Shown piece after piece: positions 26,422 to 35,234 of a stretch of 64,000 nucleotides of DNA (positions are counted from its first letter, which is position 1; each line of letters starts with the position of its first letter). The translations under genes and the position numbers were made by a program. Source of the stretch: Phycisphaerae bacterium. Lineage in GTDB: Bacteria; Planctomycetota; Phycisphaerae; SM23-33. The notes beneath the pieces were generated by a model that did no database searches, was not told the DNA's origin, and saw only the letters and a program-made list of their open reading frames with translations. The stretch covers positions 1-64,000 of the forward strand of contig JASLNT010000024.1 in assembly GCA_030745875.1 (NCBI GenBank), given 5' to 3'.

Positions 26422-27276
26422 TCAGGGAATGATCCGCACAGGCGTGTTCAGGGGCAGTCTTTTGTAGAGTTCCAGAACGTCCGCGTCGTCGAGAGCTACG
26501 CATCCGAGCGTTCCGGTGCGTCCCTCGCGCTTGCCGTGGATCATGATCGCCCCGCCGAGTTTTGTCTGCCATGGCGGTTTGCGCTTGTTGTTTATCGCCT
26601 CGGTGATGCTGCTGTATTGCGCCGCCGTTATAAGGCCCTGTCGCCGGCCTCGACGGGCGTCTTCGATATTCGGATAGCTCAGGCCCATCGAACGGGTGTA
26701 TGGCGTCTGCCCGGTGGTCTTGCGGATGCAAATGTAGAAATCACCCTCGGGTGTCTTGCGATCGCCTTCTATCTGTTTGTCTCCGCGAACGGCTCCGGCT
26801 GCAATGCGATATGACTTCACGCTCGCATCACCGTCGAAAACAGTCAGGCGAAGAGCACTTTTCTCAACAAGAATGCTGGGCGACATCAGCGGTCCGAGCG
26901 GAAGGTCTTTTGAATCGACCGGTGCAGGCTTAAGCCACGCAGTCTTCACCGGAGCCTTAGGCGCAACCGGTTGGGGCGGTTTGGAAACCCTTGTTGCGGT
27001 CGGCTGCTTCTCGACCTTGGATCCCGCAGTTTTCGGGCAACCAACCAGGCCTGCTTCGGGCGGATTCATCTGGTAACTCCCCGCCGAACCGGTCGGCTCT
27101 TTGTGGGGTCGGTTTGCAGGAACCGGAGGGGCGCCTTTATCGGCGGGCGCAGCGACGTGGTCGACCGGTCCGGGCAACAGTGAAACAATAAACGATCGGG
27201 AGGCGATAACAACTCCCGCCATCACCAGCAGTCCCGCCCCGCCGGACACCAGGTAGTACAACGTTCTTTTTCTCAT
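26422..27276 (-). CDS. Membrane-anchored L,D-transpeptidase (YkuD fold)
   Basis: A 284-residue protein with one N-terminal membrane helix (about 10-32), a proline-, lysine- and alanine-rich linker to about residue 120, and a C-terminal YkuD domain. The domain has the expected EGDRKTPEGDF segment, His247 (IMIHG) and Cys259 (GTLGCVAL). The usual active-site motif ends SHGCVR; here it is TLGCVA, so Cys is kept but the motif His and the Arg are replaced. In this family the Cys forms 3-3 cross-links or attaches proteins to peptidoglycan in the periplasm. The variant may be an amidase-like or specialised member. The length and linker suggest it reaches the cell wall from the inner membrane. Confidence 0.85.
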   Translation of the reverse strand: MRKRTLYYLVSGGAGLLVMAGVVIASRSFIVSLLPGPVDHVAAPADKGAPPVPANRPHKEPTGSAGSYQMNPPEAGLVGCPKTAGSKVEKQPTATRVSKPPQPVAPKAPVKTAWLKPAPVDSKDLPLGPLMSPSILVEKSALRLTVFDGDASVKSYRIAAGAVRGDKQIEGDRKTPEGDFYICIRKTTGQTPYTRSMGLSYPNIEDARRGRRQGLITAAQYSSITEAINNKRKPPWQTKLGGAIMIHGKREGRTGTLGCVALDDADVLELYKRLPLNTPVRIIP

Positions 27277-27411
27277 TCTCGATCAGTCCCTGATCACGCC
27301 TAAACAGCCGCCCGATAGCGCCTTACTGGGAGTATTATCGGCAGATGGGTGAGTTTTCGCAAATGATTCTAATGCGCGGTGATCGACATCACGCCGATCG
27401 TCACCGCCCCG

Positions 27412-27440
27412 TTGTCAATTGTCCTTCGTTGAGGTACACT
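27412..27440 (+). promoter_or_regulatory. Sigma-70 promoter of asnS
   Basis: TTGTCA (27412-27417) and TACACT (27435-27440) are 17 bases apart, 30 bases before ATG 27471. No T-box is visible in the short leader. Confidence 0.65.
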
Positions 27441-27470
27441 CCGTGACAACCATTTACGGAGTAGATTCAT

Positions 27471-28871
27471 ATGAATGTCAATAGAACGCTTATTGCAGAA
27501 GTACTAGCCGATGTTGAGGTCGACGCCGAAGTTACCATTGGCGGATGGATCCGGACTGTCCGGGCCTCCAAGGGCGGTTTCAGCTTCATCACGCTGAACG
27601 ATGGATCGTGTATGGATTGCATCCAGATCGTCGCCGACAAGGATCTGGACAACTACGATAATGAAATATCTCACCTGACGGCAGGTTGCTCGCTGCTGGT
27701 GACAGGCAAGGTCGTAGAGAGCCCGGGCAAAGGGCAACGCGTTGAACTGCACGCAAACCAGGTCCGCGTTATCGGTCTGGCCGACGCCGAAAAGTACCCC
27801 ATCCAACCCAAACGCCACACCTTTGAGTTCCTGCGCACCCAGGCCCATCTCCGCGCCAGGACCAACACATTCGGAGCCGTAGCGCGCGTGCGGTCCGCGA
27901 TGGCGGGGCTCATACACGACTACTTCCAGTCTCGCGGGTTCCTGTACGTCCACACGCCGGTAATCACCGCCAGCGACTGCGAAGGCGCCGGCGAGTTGTT
28001 TCACGTGAGCACGCTCGACCCGGACGCCCTTCCGCGAGACGAAGCGGGCGCTATCGACTACTCCGAAGATTTCTTCTCCCGCCCGACGTATCTGACCGTA
28101 TCGGGTCAGCTCGAAGCCGAGACTTACGCCTGCGCCCTGGGCGACGTTTACACGTTCGGACCCACGTTTCGCGCCGAAAACTCAAACACGCCCCGACACC
28201 TGGCTGAATTCTGGATGATCGAACCGGAAATGGCGTTTTGCGATTTGCAGGGCGATGCGGACCTCGCTGAAGATTTCCTCAAGAACATCTTCACCGGAAT
28301 CCTGAACAAATGTCCGTCCGACATGGAGTTCTTCAACAAGCGGATCGACAAGACGGTTATCGAAACGCTAACGCACATCGCTGAAAGCCCGTTTGAGCGA
28401 ATCACCTACACCCAGGCGATCGAACTGCTCGAAAAAACCGACTGCAAATGGCAGTTTCCGGTCTCCTGGGGAATCGATCTGCAGACCGAACACGAACGCT
28501 ACTTAACTGAGGAAACGTTCAAGAAGCCGGTCATAATCACAGACTATCCATCCTCGATAAAACCGTTCTACATGCGTCTCAGCGATGACGGTAAGACGGT
28601 GGCGGCGATGGATGTGCTGGTGCCCAAGATCGGCGAGATCATCGGAGGAGCCCAGCGTGAAGAGCGAATTGACGTGCTAACCGAACGGATGGAAGCCCAG
28701 TCGATGAACGTGGATGATTATTGGTGGTACTGCGATCTGCGTAAATACGGAACGGTCCCGCACGCGGGGTTCGGCCTGGGATTCGAACGGACGATCCAGT
28801 TCGCCACCGGAATGGCGAACATCCGCGACGTAATCCCCTACCCGCGCACCCCAAGATCCGCCGAATTCTAG
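27471..28871 (+). CDS. asnS: Asparaginyl-tRNA synthetase
   Basis: A 466-residue class IIb aminoacyl-tRNA synthetase that charges tRNA-Asn. The N-terminal OB-fold anticodon-binding domain ([20 protein letters not shown]) covers about residues 20-115. The catalytic core has the [21 protein letters not shown] segment (motif 2), typical of AsnRS rather than AspRS, and motif 3 is [15 protein letters not shown] near the end. Length is normal for the family. ACGGAG lies about 10 bases before the ATG. Although AsnRS is present, gatCAB is also encoded nearby (30179-33534), so GatCAB here is most likely needed for Gln-tRNA formation; whether Asn is made by both routes cannot be told. Confidence 0.97.
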   Translation: MNVNRTLIAEVLADVEVDAEVTIGGWIRTVRASKGGFSFITLNDGSCMDCIQIVADKDLDNYDNEISHLTAGCSLLVTGKVVESPGKGQRVELHANQVRVIGLADAEKYPIQPKRHTFEFLRTQAHLRARTNTFGAVARVRSAMAGLIHDYFQSRGFLYVHTPVITASDCEGAGELFHVSTLDPDALPRDEAGAIDYSEDFFSRPTYLTVSGQLEAETYACALGDVYTFGPTFRAENSNTPRHLAEFWMIEPEMAFCDLQGDADLAEDFLKNIFTGILNKCPSDMEFFNKRIDKTVIETLTHIAESPFERITYTQAIELLEKTDCKWQFPVSWGIDLQTEHERYLTEETFKKPVIITDYPSSIKPFYMRLSDDGKTVAAMDVLVPKIGEIIGGAQREERIDVLTERMEAQSMNVDDYWWYCDLRKYGTVPHAGFGLGFERTIQFATGMANIRDVIPYPRTPRSAEF

Positions 28872-29040
28872 GCCCGCTCCAGACGACACTTGAACGATAC
28901 AACTGAGGCATCCGGGCGCGTCAGGCGTCCTAACTGTACATAATCACCGGCTTTGGCGGTTTGCAGTTGCCCGACGGAGCTATAGAAGCGATACTGGGGT
29001 CTTCGGGTGGTTAAGCATTGAATCCGACACCCGATTGGAT

Positions 29041-29688
29041 ATGAAGGGTCACGCTGCAAAGATGAAAGTTGAACTGCACCTTCACACCAGCCGTTACAGC
29101 GCGTGCTCGATCGACACGCCCGAAACGCTCATGCGCAAGCTTATCGACGCGGGGTACGAAGCTGTCTACATAACCGAACATGATGCGGTATGGTCCGAAG
29201 GTGAAATCGCCGAACTGCAGGCCGAGTTCCCCGAGATCCTGATATTCCCGGGCGTGGAGCTTTCGCTGGGCATACACGCCTCAATGCACCTGGTGGTGCT
29301 CGGAACGACCGACCCGGATTACGCATCTCTCAGATACGATCAAGCCACCGCGCTGGAGAAAGCTCAATCTCACGGAAATCTAACGATATTGGCCCATCCG
29401 TTCCGCTGGTCGGGCGGGGCGGCGTTGCTGGACAGGTGGCACGTACCGGACGCTCTGGAATTCAGGACGTGCAACCACAACGCAGAGATGGCTGAGAAAT
29501 CGCGCTGCGAGTCGAAGAGATTGGGAATAAGACTGGTCAACTGCGGAGATGTCCACGCTCGCCAGATGATAAACAGATTCTGGATCGAAACTCACGTCCC
29601 GCTCGTCGAGGCCAACGATATCCACGACATTATCGTGAACGGGTTATACGATCTGTGCACTTACGAGACTGGCGATCGCGCGCAATAA
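29041..29688 (+). CDS. PHP-domain metal-dependent phosphoesterase-like protein
   Basis: A protein of about 215 residues with the metal-binding signatures of the PHP fold in order: HLHT (ELHLHTSRYSACS), TEHD, GVELS, LAHPFRW and the late GDVHA. These clusters bind three metals, and the family hydrolyses phosphoesters (histidinol phosphatase, polymerase-associated exonucleases, RNase AM/YciV type). The CSIDTP segment after the HxH motif is common in single-domain bacterial members that act on short nucleotides or 3'-phosphates. The substrate is not determinable here. The start is uncertain: ATG 29041 and ATG 29062 are both possible, and a TTG lies at 29035. Ribosome binding sites do not settle it. 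It stands alone between asnS and the divergently oriented infA. Confidence 0.8.
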   Translation: MKGHAAKMKVELHLHTSRYSACSIDTPETLMRKLIDAGYEAVYITEHDAVWSEGEIAELQAEFPEILIFPGVELSLGIHASMHLVVLGTTDPDYASLRYDQATALEKAQSHGNLTILAHPFRWSGGAALLDRWHVPDALEFRTCNHNAEMAEKSRCESKRLGIRLVNCGDVHARQMINRFWIETHVPLVEANDIHDIIVNGLYDLCTYETGDRAQ

Positions 29689-29728
29689 CCGGAGATAATC
29701 GCAACCAGACGCCCCGCTTACCCCCGAT

Positions 29729-29956
29729 CTACCGCTGACGATAGATGATTCGGCCTTTGGTCAGGTCGTAGGGACTCATCTCGACCAGAACCTTATCGCC
29801 GGGGGTGATACGGATATAGTGGCGACGCATCTTTCCAGAAATGTGCCCGATAATCTCGTGGGTGCTCTCGCCTATCTCGATCTCCAGGCGGAACATCGCA
29901 TTCGGCAGGGCCTGTTTGACAACGGCCTCAACTTCAATAACGCCTTCTTTGGCCAT
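29729..29956 (-). CDS. infA: Translation initiation factor IF-1
   Basis: A 75-residue S1/OB-fold protein matching IF-1 from end to end: [22 protein letters not shown]-type core ([18 protein letters not shown]) and the ending [16 protein letters not shown]. It occupies the A site of the 30S subunit during initiation. ATG 29956 is preferred over the longer frame because AAGGAAGG lies just upstream. It is a single gene on the - strand with a near-consensus promoter, not in a ribosomal protein operon. Confidence 0.97.
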   Translation of the reverse strand: MAKEGVIEVEAVVKQALPNAMFRLEIEIGESTHEIIGHISGKMRRHYIRITPGDKVLVEMSPYDLTKGRIIYRQR

Positions 29957-30028
29957 AAACCTTCCTTCTATGCACGCACGCCCGAATGCGTAACAAAAAA
30001 GCACCGGACGGCGTCTCGTACAAGTCCA

Positions 30029-30056
30029 ACTATACTAACGATAAACCGGCTGTCAA
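30029..30056 (-). promoter_or_regulatory. Sigma-70 promoter of infA
   Basis: On the - strand a perfect TTGACA (30056-30051) and TATAGT (30034-30029) are 16 bases apart, about 70 bases before ATG 29956. This is the strongest promoter match in the window. Confidence 0.75.
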
Positions 30057-30112
30057 CGAAGTAAAATGTTGCTTTTCTCACCACTGGGGTTGATGTCGAC
30101 CGATCCTGCATA

Positions 30113-30141
30113 TTGACACGGTCCGACGAATATCCAATCAT
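30113..30141 (+). promoter_or_regulatory. Possible promoter of gatCAB
   Basis: A perfect TTGACA (30113-30118) is followed 17-18 bases later by a poor AATCAT/ATCATA -10 box, about 40 bases before ATG 30179. The -10 match is weak. Confidence 0.4.
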
Positions 30142-30178
30142 AGCGTACTAACGACCCCAAACGGAGCCGCATAAAACC

Positions 30179-30478
30179 ATGAGCAATGCAATAGATATCG
30201 ATCAGGTCCGGCACATCGGCGTGCTAAGCCGCATCGAGCTGGACGACGACCAGGCTCGCGACCTGGCGGGACAACTCGGCGCAATCGTCGAGTATTTCGG
30301 AAAACTCAACGAACTGGATACCGATGGTGTCGAGCCGATGGCCCACGCTGTGGGAACGCACAACGTTTTGGCTGAAGATGCTCCGCTTGCGTCGCTGAGC
30401 CCCGACGAGGCGTTGGCTAACGCGCCGGCTCGCGACGGTGATTTCTTCATGGTTCCCAAGGTGATCGGCGACAGCTGA
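30179..30478 (+). CDS. gatC: Asp-tRNA(Asn)/Glu-tRNA(Gln) amidotransferase subunit C
   Basis: A 99-residue GatC, the small clamp subunit that stabilises GatA on GatB. The family pattern is plain: IDQVRHIGVLSRIEL at the start, LGAIVEYFGKLNELDTDGVEPMAHA in the middle, and the ending RDGDFFMVPKVI, which matches the usual DGFFxVPKVI. It is first in the gatC-gatA-gatB operon, 41 bases before gatA. The complex amidates Glu-tRNA-Gln (and, where needed, Asp-tRNA-Asn) in the cytoplasm. Confidence 0.96.
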   Translation: MSNAIDIDQVRHIGVLSRIELDDDQARDLAGQLGAIVEYFGKLNELDTDGVEPMAHAVGTHNVLAEDAPLASLSPDEALANAPARDGDFFMVPKVIGDS

Positions 30479-30519
30479 ACACAAATGCACCACCACGCAC
30501 AGCAGACGGAGACAATAAC

Positions 30520-32028
30520 GTGAGCAGCATAGTTGAGCTTTCCGCAGTTGAACTCGCCGCAGCCATAGCATCCGGTGACATATCAGCCTCTCAGGCCCTG
30601 GAAGCGTACCTTGAGGCGATCGAGAGAATCGAACCGCAAGTGGATGCCTACAATGAGGTTCTGACCGATCACGCACGCACGGCGGCGGCGAACATAGACG
30701 CCGCACGCGCCGCTGGCGAACCGCTGGGACCGCTGGCGGGCGTTCCGGTGGCGATCAAAGACAACATGTGCACCGCCTACGGGAAGACCACGTGCTCGTC
30801 GAAGATACTCGCCGATTTCAAAGCCCCCTACACCGCAACAGCCGTCGAGAAACTCCACGCCGCAGGAGCGGTCGTGATCGGAAAGACCAACCTCGACGAA
30901 TTCGCCATGGGCTCGTCAACGGAGAACAGCGCGTCAAAGGTAACCCACAATCCGTGGGACCTGGATCGCGTACCGGGCGGATCGTCGGGAGGCTCGGGAG
31001 CCTGCGTAGCAGCTCGCCTGGCTGCGGCGGCTCTGGGCAGCGACACGGGCGGGTCCATCCGGCAACCGGCGGCGTTCTGCGGGGTGGTCGGCTTCAAGCC
31101 GACCTACGGCCGTGTCAGCCGATACGGACTGGTCGCCTACGGATCGTCTCTCGACCAGATCGGACCGATGACCGTGGACGTGCCCGACGCGGCGATCCTG
31201 ACGGGAGTTATCGCCGGACACGACACCCGCGATTCAACATCCGCAAACCGCCCGGCCGAAGACTATCTCTCCGAAATCGAAACGCCGATTGAAAATCTGC
31301 GAATCGGACTGCCCGATGAATTCTTCACCGACGCACTCGACCCGCAAATCGCCCAGGCGATCGCCAAAGCCGCCGACATGTACAAGAGCGCCGGAGCTGA
31401 AATCGTTAACGTTTCACTTCCGCACAGCCGCATCGACGCCGACGCAGACGGCAAGCTCAGTTCCTACGCGGTGGCTTGTTACTACATCGTCGCAATGTCG
31501 GAAGCTTCGAGCAACCTCGCCCGGTATGACGGCGTTCATTACGGGCACCGCACCGAAGAGGATGTCGAGGGCATCGTCGAGCTGTTCTCCCGCAGCAGGG
31601 CCGAAGGCTTTGGGCCCGAAGTTATCCGGAGAATAATGCTGGGAACCTACACGCTGTCCAGCGGGTACTACGACGCTTACTACAACAAGGCCCTGAAGGT
31701 CCGACGCCTGATCAAGAACGACTTCGACAAGGCGTTCGAGCAGTGCGACGTGCTGCTCTGCCCCACCACCCCAACAACCGCCTTCGCAATCGGAGAAAAA
31801 ACCGCCGACCCGCTGACAATGTACCTGGCCGACATATACACGATTTCGCTGAACCTGGCCGGCCTGCCAGGTGTTTCGATACCAGCGTGCCTGGGCTCGG
31901 ACAACCTTCCGGTGGGTATGCAGTTGATCGGACCGGAATTCAGCGAATCGACCATCCTCCGAGCCGCGAGAATGTACGAAAAGATATCCGGAGTCACGCG
32001 TCTGATCCCGGAAATCGCTCGAATATGA
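30520..32028 (+). CDS. gatA: Asp-tRNA(Asn)/Glu-tRNA(Gln) amidotransferase subunit A
   Basis: A 502-residue amidase-signature enzyme that releases ammonia from glutamine for the GatB reaction. The Ser-cisSer-Lys triad region is intact: AIKDN carries the Lys, PGGSSGGS carries the serines, and GSDTGGSIRQPA carries the nucleophile. The start is GTG 30520, preceded by ACGGAG about 8 bases upstream; no nearby ATG fits as well. It lies 30 bases before gatB. Confidence 0.97.
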   Translation: MSSIVELSAVELAAAIASGDISASQALEAYLEAIERIEPQVDAYNEVLTDHARTAAANIDAARAAGEPLGPLAGVPVAIKDNMCTAYGKTTCSSKILADFKAPYTATAVEKLHAAGAVVIGKTNLDEFAMGSSTENSASKVTHNPWDLDRVPGGSSGGSGACVAARLAAAALGSDTGGSIRQPAAFCGVVGFKPTYGRVSRYGLVAYGSSLDQIGPMTVDVPDAAILTGVIAGHDTRDSTSANRPAEDYLSEIETPIENLRIGLPDEFFTDALDPQIAQAIAKAADMYKSAGAEIVNVSLPHSRIDADADGKLSSYAVACYYIVAMSEASSNLARYDGVHYGHRTEEDVEGIVELFSRSRAEGFGPEVIRRIMLGTYTLSSGYYDAYYNKALKVRRLIKNDFDKAFEQCDVLLCPTTPTTAFAIGEKTADPLTMYLADIYTISLNLAGLPGVSIPACLGSDNLPVGMQLIGPEFSESTILRAARMYEKISGVTRLIPEIARI

Positions 32029-32058
32029 TAACTCCGCTCGAAGAAGATCGAGAATCCA

Positions 32059-33534
32059 ATGACTGACAATAACGACATCGTAAAACCGATCATCGGCCTG
32101 GAAATCCACGTAGAACTGGCCACTGAGACCAAAATGTTCTGCCGCTGCCGCAACAGCTTTGGAGATCCTCCAAACACCAACGTCTGCCCGGTCTGCATCG
32201 GTATGCCCGGGGCGCTGCCCGTGATGAACGCCAAAGCTGTCGAATACTCGATACGAGTGGGCCTGGCGCTCGGGTGCGAGGCGCCGGACTTCACCAAGTG
32301 GGACCGCAAGAGCTACTACTATCCCGATCTGCCCAAGGGTTATCAACTCAGCCAATACGACCTGCCCCTGACCGTCAACGGGCACATTGAGGTGCTGCTG
32401 GAAGACGGGACGACCAAGGATATCCGCGTGCTGCGAGCCCATCTCGAAGAGGATGCGGGCAAAAACATACACGACAATCCCGCGCACACCGGAGTAGACC
32501 TGAACCGTGCGGGCGTACCGCTGCTTGAGATAGTATCCGAGCCCGACATGAACTCCGCCGAACAGGCCGTCGCCTACGGACGAGCAATGCAACGTCTGGT
32601 GCGATGGCTCGGGGCCAGCCACGCCAACATGCAAATGGGCCACATGCGTTTCGAGCCCAACATCAACCTTCACATCACGCGTGACGGAGTAACGTTCAAG
32701 ACGCCGATAATCGAAGTCAAAAATCTCAACAGCTTCCGCGCTCTGGAAAATTCCATACGGTTTGAGATCGATCGCCAATACGCACAGTGGACCCAGGACA
32801 ACTCCTACACAATGGAGAACTTCCCCAAGCAGAACCGCGGTTACAATGATGCGACCGAACAGACGGTTTTCCAGCGAGGCAAGGAGGAAGCCCACGATTA
32901 TCGATACTTCCCCGATCCCGATCTCGTGCCCGTACTGGTCGACGACGAGTGGCGAGACAGAATATCCGCATCGATCGGCGAGTTGCCTCTCGCCCGCCGC
33001 GAGCGATATATCGACGAGTACGGAATGACATTCAAGGAAGCCGACGCCCTGACCATGGACCCCGCCACCGGGGACCTGCTGGATTCGGCTCTGGCGGGCG
33101 GCAGCGACGCTAAGCGATGCGTCAACCTGCTGCTTGGGCGAGGGGCGGCGATCGCCAATGAGCGACGATGCACGATCGCCGAAACCGGGATCACCGCCCT
33201 GCAACTTGGCCAACTGGTTCAAATGCTCGGCGCTGGGGAAATTAATGCAACCGCAGCGTCCAGGATATTCGACATACTCGTCGACTCCGACAGCGCCGCC
33301 AAGGAGATAGCCCAGAAGGAAGGCCTGCTGGCGGTGACCGACTCGGACGCGATAGAAACCTGGGTGCAGGAGGCCATTGACGCCAACGCTCAGGCCGTCG
33401 AGGAAATCCGCTCGGGCGGGAAGAAATCCCAGAAGGCATTCGGCTTCCTGATGGGCCAGGTGATGCAGAAATCTCGCGGAGCGGCGCCCCCGGCCCGAGT
33501 GAAGGAACTTCTCGACGCCAAACTTGGACAATAG
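32059..33534 (+). CDS. gatB: Asp-tRNA(Asn)/Glu-tRNA(Gln) amidotransferase subunit B
   Basis: A 491-residue GatB, the subunit that phosphorylates and amidates the misacylated tRNA. It begins with the family hallmark IIGLEIHVELATETKMFC. The CRCRNSFGDPPNTNVCPVC segment contains the zinc-type cysteines. KSYYYPDLPKGYQLSQYD and the YRYFPDPDLVP motif follow. The C-terminal helical and YqeY-like tail ends MGQVMQKSRG...PARVKELL. Length is normal. It is the last gene of the gatCAB operon; a short 7-base hairpin at 33551-33567 follows, but without a good T-tract. Confidence 0.97.
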   Translation: MTDNNDIVKPIIGLEIHVELATETKMFCRCRNSFGDPPNTNVCPVCIGMPGALPVMNAKAVEYSIRVGLALGCEAPDFTKWDRKSYYYPDLPKGYQLSQYDLPLTVNGHIEVLLEDGTTKDIRVLRAHLEEDAGKNIHDNPAHTGVDLNRAGVPLLEIVSEPDMNSAEQAVAYGRAMQRLVRWLGASHANMQMGHMRFEPNINLHITRDGVTFKTPIIEVKNLNSFRALENSIRFEIDRQYAQWTQDNSYTMENFPKQNRGYNDATEQTVFQRGKEEAHDYRYFPDPDLVPVLVDDEWRDRISASIGELPLARRERYIDEYGMTFKEADALTMDPATGDLLDSALAGGSDAKRCVNLLLGRGAAIANERRCTIAETGITALQLGQLVQMLGAGEINATAASRIFDILVDSDSAAKEIAQKEGLLAVTDSDAIETWVQEAIDANAQAVEEIRSGGKKSQKAFGFLMGQVMQKSRGAAPPARVKELLDAKLGQ

Positions 33535-33699
33535 TCAAAGATTTTGCTGGCTTTTGGAAACCAAAAGACGATATTATCGCGGTAGTTATAGGCGGGCGAC
33601 ATACGGCACGAGGCGGTATGGCCCGATAAAATCATTGTAGCCTCCCACCATCGCACTAGTTATGTCGTGTGTGGGAATTGCTGATGAGGAGTTGATCCA

Positions 33700-35079
33700 A
33701 TGGCACGCGTGGTCCGACGACGCAAAAATCCTCTGCTTCCAGTCTTGTTGATTTTCGTTTTCCTCTTTCTAATCGCCGCCGTCATGGCGACGCTGTTTTA
33801 CAACGGCGGGCAAGAGGACGCCAAAGGCAGGAAACTGGCCAATAGCATACGAAGGAAAATCATCTCCGACTCCGAGATGTCCGATCCTCCTTTCAAGCAG
33901 ATAATCAGCGAAAAGGACAAGGACCGCGACGCCCCGACCGTTGTCGCCGAACTCAATAGGCGAATCGCCGAGTTAACCGACAGAGTAACCGGCACGAAAA
34001 CAACCGCCGCCAACGCCATCGAGAAGATCGAATCCGTCGTAGGACAAAACACATTCATTCTTGACGCGGTTAAGACGGCGCGTGAGGCCACGGCCGCCGA
34101 ATCCGCCAAAGTCAAAACACTCGAAGCCGATTACAAAACCCTCGCCACCAGCCAGCAGGACGCTGTCGCGGCGTACAAGGCTCTTGAGGAACAGTTCAAA
34201 ACCAAAGCCGCCGCACTCGCCGAAGAAGTACGAACGCTAACGAGCGAAAAGACAGAACTGGTGACCGCACACGCCGCCGCCATGAAAGCTAACGATGCGA
34301 CGTGGCAGGAGAAGATATCCAAGCAGGCCCAGGAGATCGACACGCGAATCGCGCAAGTCAGCAAACTCACTGTCGAGCGAGACAAACTCAAGGTCCGCAA
34401 CGGTGTCCTTACGGATCTCCTGAGGGACAAGAAGAAGACCAAGCCAATTGACCTGACCGTTCGCGAAGCGGGCAAGATTAAGGAAGTCATGCCCAGCCGC
34501 GACGTATGCTTTATCCCGTTGGGCTCCAAGGACCGAGTCGTTCGCGGAATGACGTTTCGCGTCTACGGGCCCGAAGGCATTCCAACTGACGGCGACGGTC
34601 ACAAAGCGTCGCTGACCGTGATCCGCGTGTTCAACACCATCAGCCAATGTCGCGTCACCACGATCGACAAAGACGATCCGGTGGCGATCGGAGATCCGTT
34701 CGCCAACATCGCGTTCGACCCGTCCCGCCCACCGGTGTTCGTCGTGGAAGGTCGCTTCGACCTCAGTGGAATGGGAAGACTGACGGAAACCGGAACCAAG
34801 GAAGTAATCGCCCTGATCAAGCGATCCGGCGGGAAGGTCACCGAGAAACTCTCCGTGGATGTGGACTTCGTGGTCATGGGCCCCGAACCGTCAAAACCGG
34901 CGGATCTCGAAGAAGACGCGCCCGGTCCGGCCAAGAAAGCACACGAAATTCGCATGGAAGAGTACAATCGGTGGCGTACGACTCTCGACAAGGCCATCGC
35001 GCTGAATGTCCCGAAACTCAACACCAAGCGATTCATGACCCTGACGGGATACGATTCCGTTCAGGAATACAAAGACTAG
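33700..35079 (+). CDS. Membrane-anchored coiled-coil protein with C-terminal BRCT-like domain
   Basis: A 459-residue protein I cannot assign to a named family. Residues 1-10 are basic (RVVRRRKN), and about 12-33 form one membrane helix. Residues about 75-235 are alanine-, lysine- and glutamate-rich with heptad-like spacing, so a long coiled coil. A beta-rich part at about 245-340 includes VCFIPLGSKDRVVRGMTF and resembles short SH3- or S1-like barrels. Residues about 345-397 (VFVVEGRFDLSG, then VIALIKRSGGKVTEKLSVDVDFVVMG) have the strand-helix-GGKV-strand plan of a BRCT domain. With basic residues first the tail would lie outside the cytoplasm, an odd place for a BRCT fold. A good purine-rich site (GAGGAG) precedes ATG 33700, and a clear terminator follows. 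It may be a cell-envelope structural protein. Confidence 0.65.
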   Translation: MARVVRRRKNPLLPVLLIFVFLFLIAAVMATLFYNGGQEDAKGRKLANSIRRKIISDSEMSDPPFKQIISEKDKDRDAPTVVAELNRRIAELTDRVTGTKTTAANAIEKIESVVGQNTFILDAVKTAREATAAESAKVKTLEADYKTLATSQQDAVAAYKALEEQFKTKAAALAEEVRTLTSEKTELVTAHAAAMKANDATWQEKISKQAQEIDTRIAQVSKLTVERDKLKVRNGVLTDLLRDKKKTKPIDLTVREAGKIKEVMPSRDVCFIPLGSKDRVVRGMTFRVYGPEGIPTDGDGHKASLTVIRVFNTISQCRVTTIDKDDPVAIGDPFANIAFDPSRPPVFVVEGRFDLSGMGRLTETGTKEVIALIKRSGGKVTEKLSVDVDFVVMGPEPSKPADLEEDAPGPAKKAHEIRMEEYNRWRTTLDKAIALNVPKLNTKRFMTLTGYDSVQEYKD

Positions 35080-35095
35080 CAACTGAACTGATCGT

Positions 35096-35133
35096 GCGGC
35101 GATCGGGTGATTCCGTCCGATCGCCGCCTTTTC
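35096..35133 (+). terminator. Rho-independent terminator after the BRCT-like gene
   Basis: GCGGCGATCGG (35096-35106) pairs perfectly with CCGATCGCCGC (35117-35127) around a 10-base loop, and CTTTTCTT follows. Confidence 0.88.
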
Positions 35134-35234
35134 TTGCGCAATGTTTTTTGCAGCACGAAACACGCACAAGTCACCACGTAAATCCGGACGGTGACAAGCC
35201 CCGCCGCCGGACAAGAACAGAAGGCACAAATATC

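Noticed and set aside
31414-33531. 705-codon open frame on the - strand opposite gatA and gatB
   Set aside because: It lies wholly over two conserved housekeeping genes that are intact on the + strand; it resembles no protein.
33551-33567. Hairpin CTTTTGG-AAA-CCAAAAG after gatB considered as terminator
   Set aside because: The stem is only 7 AT-rich pairs and no T-tract follows; too weak to call.
34647-35234. Upstream extension of the aminotransferase frame
   Set aside because: It overlaps the BRCT-like gene in another frame and a terminator lies before the true start at 35235.
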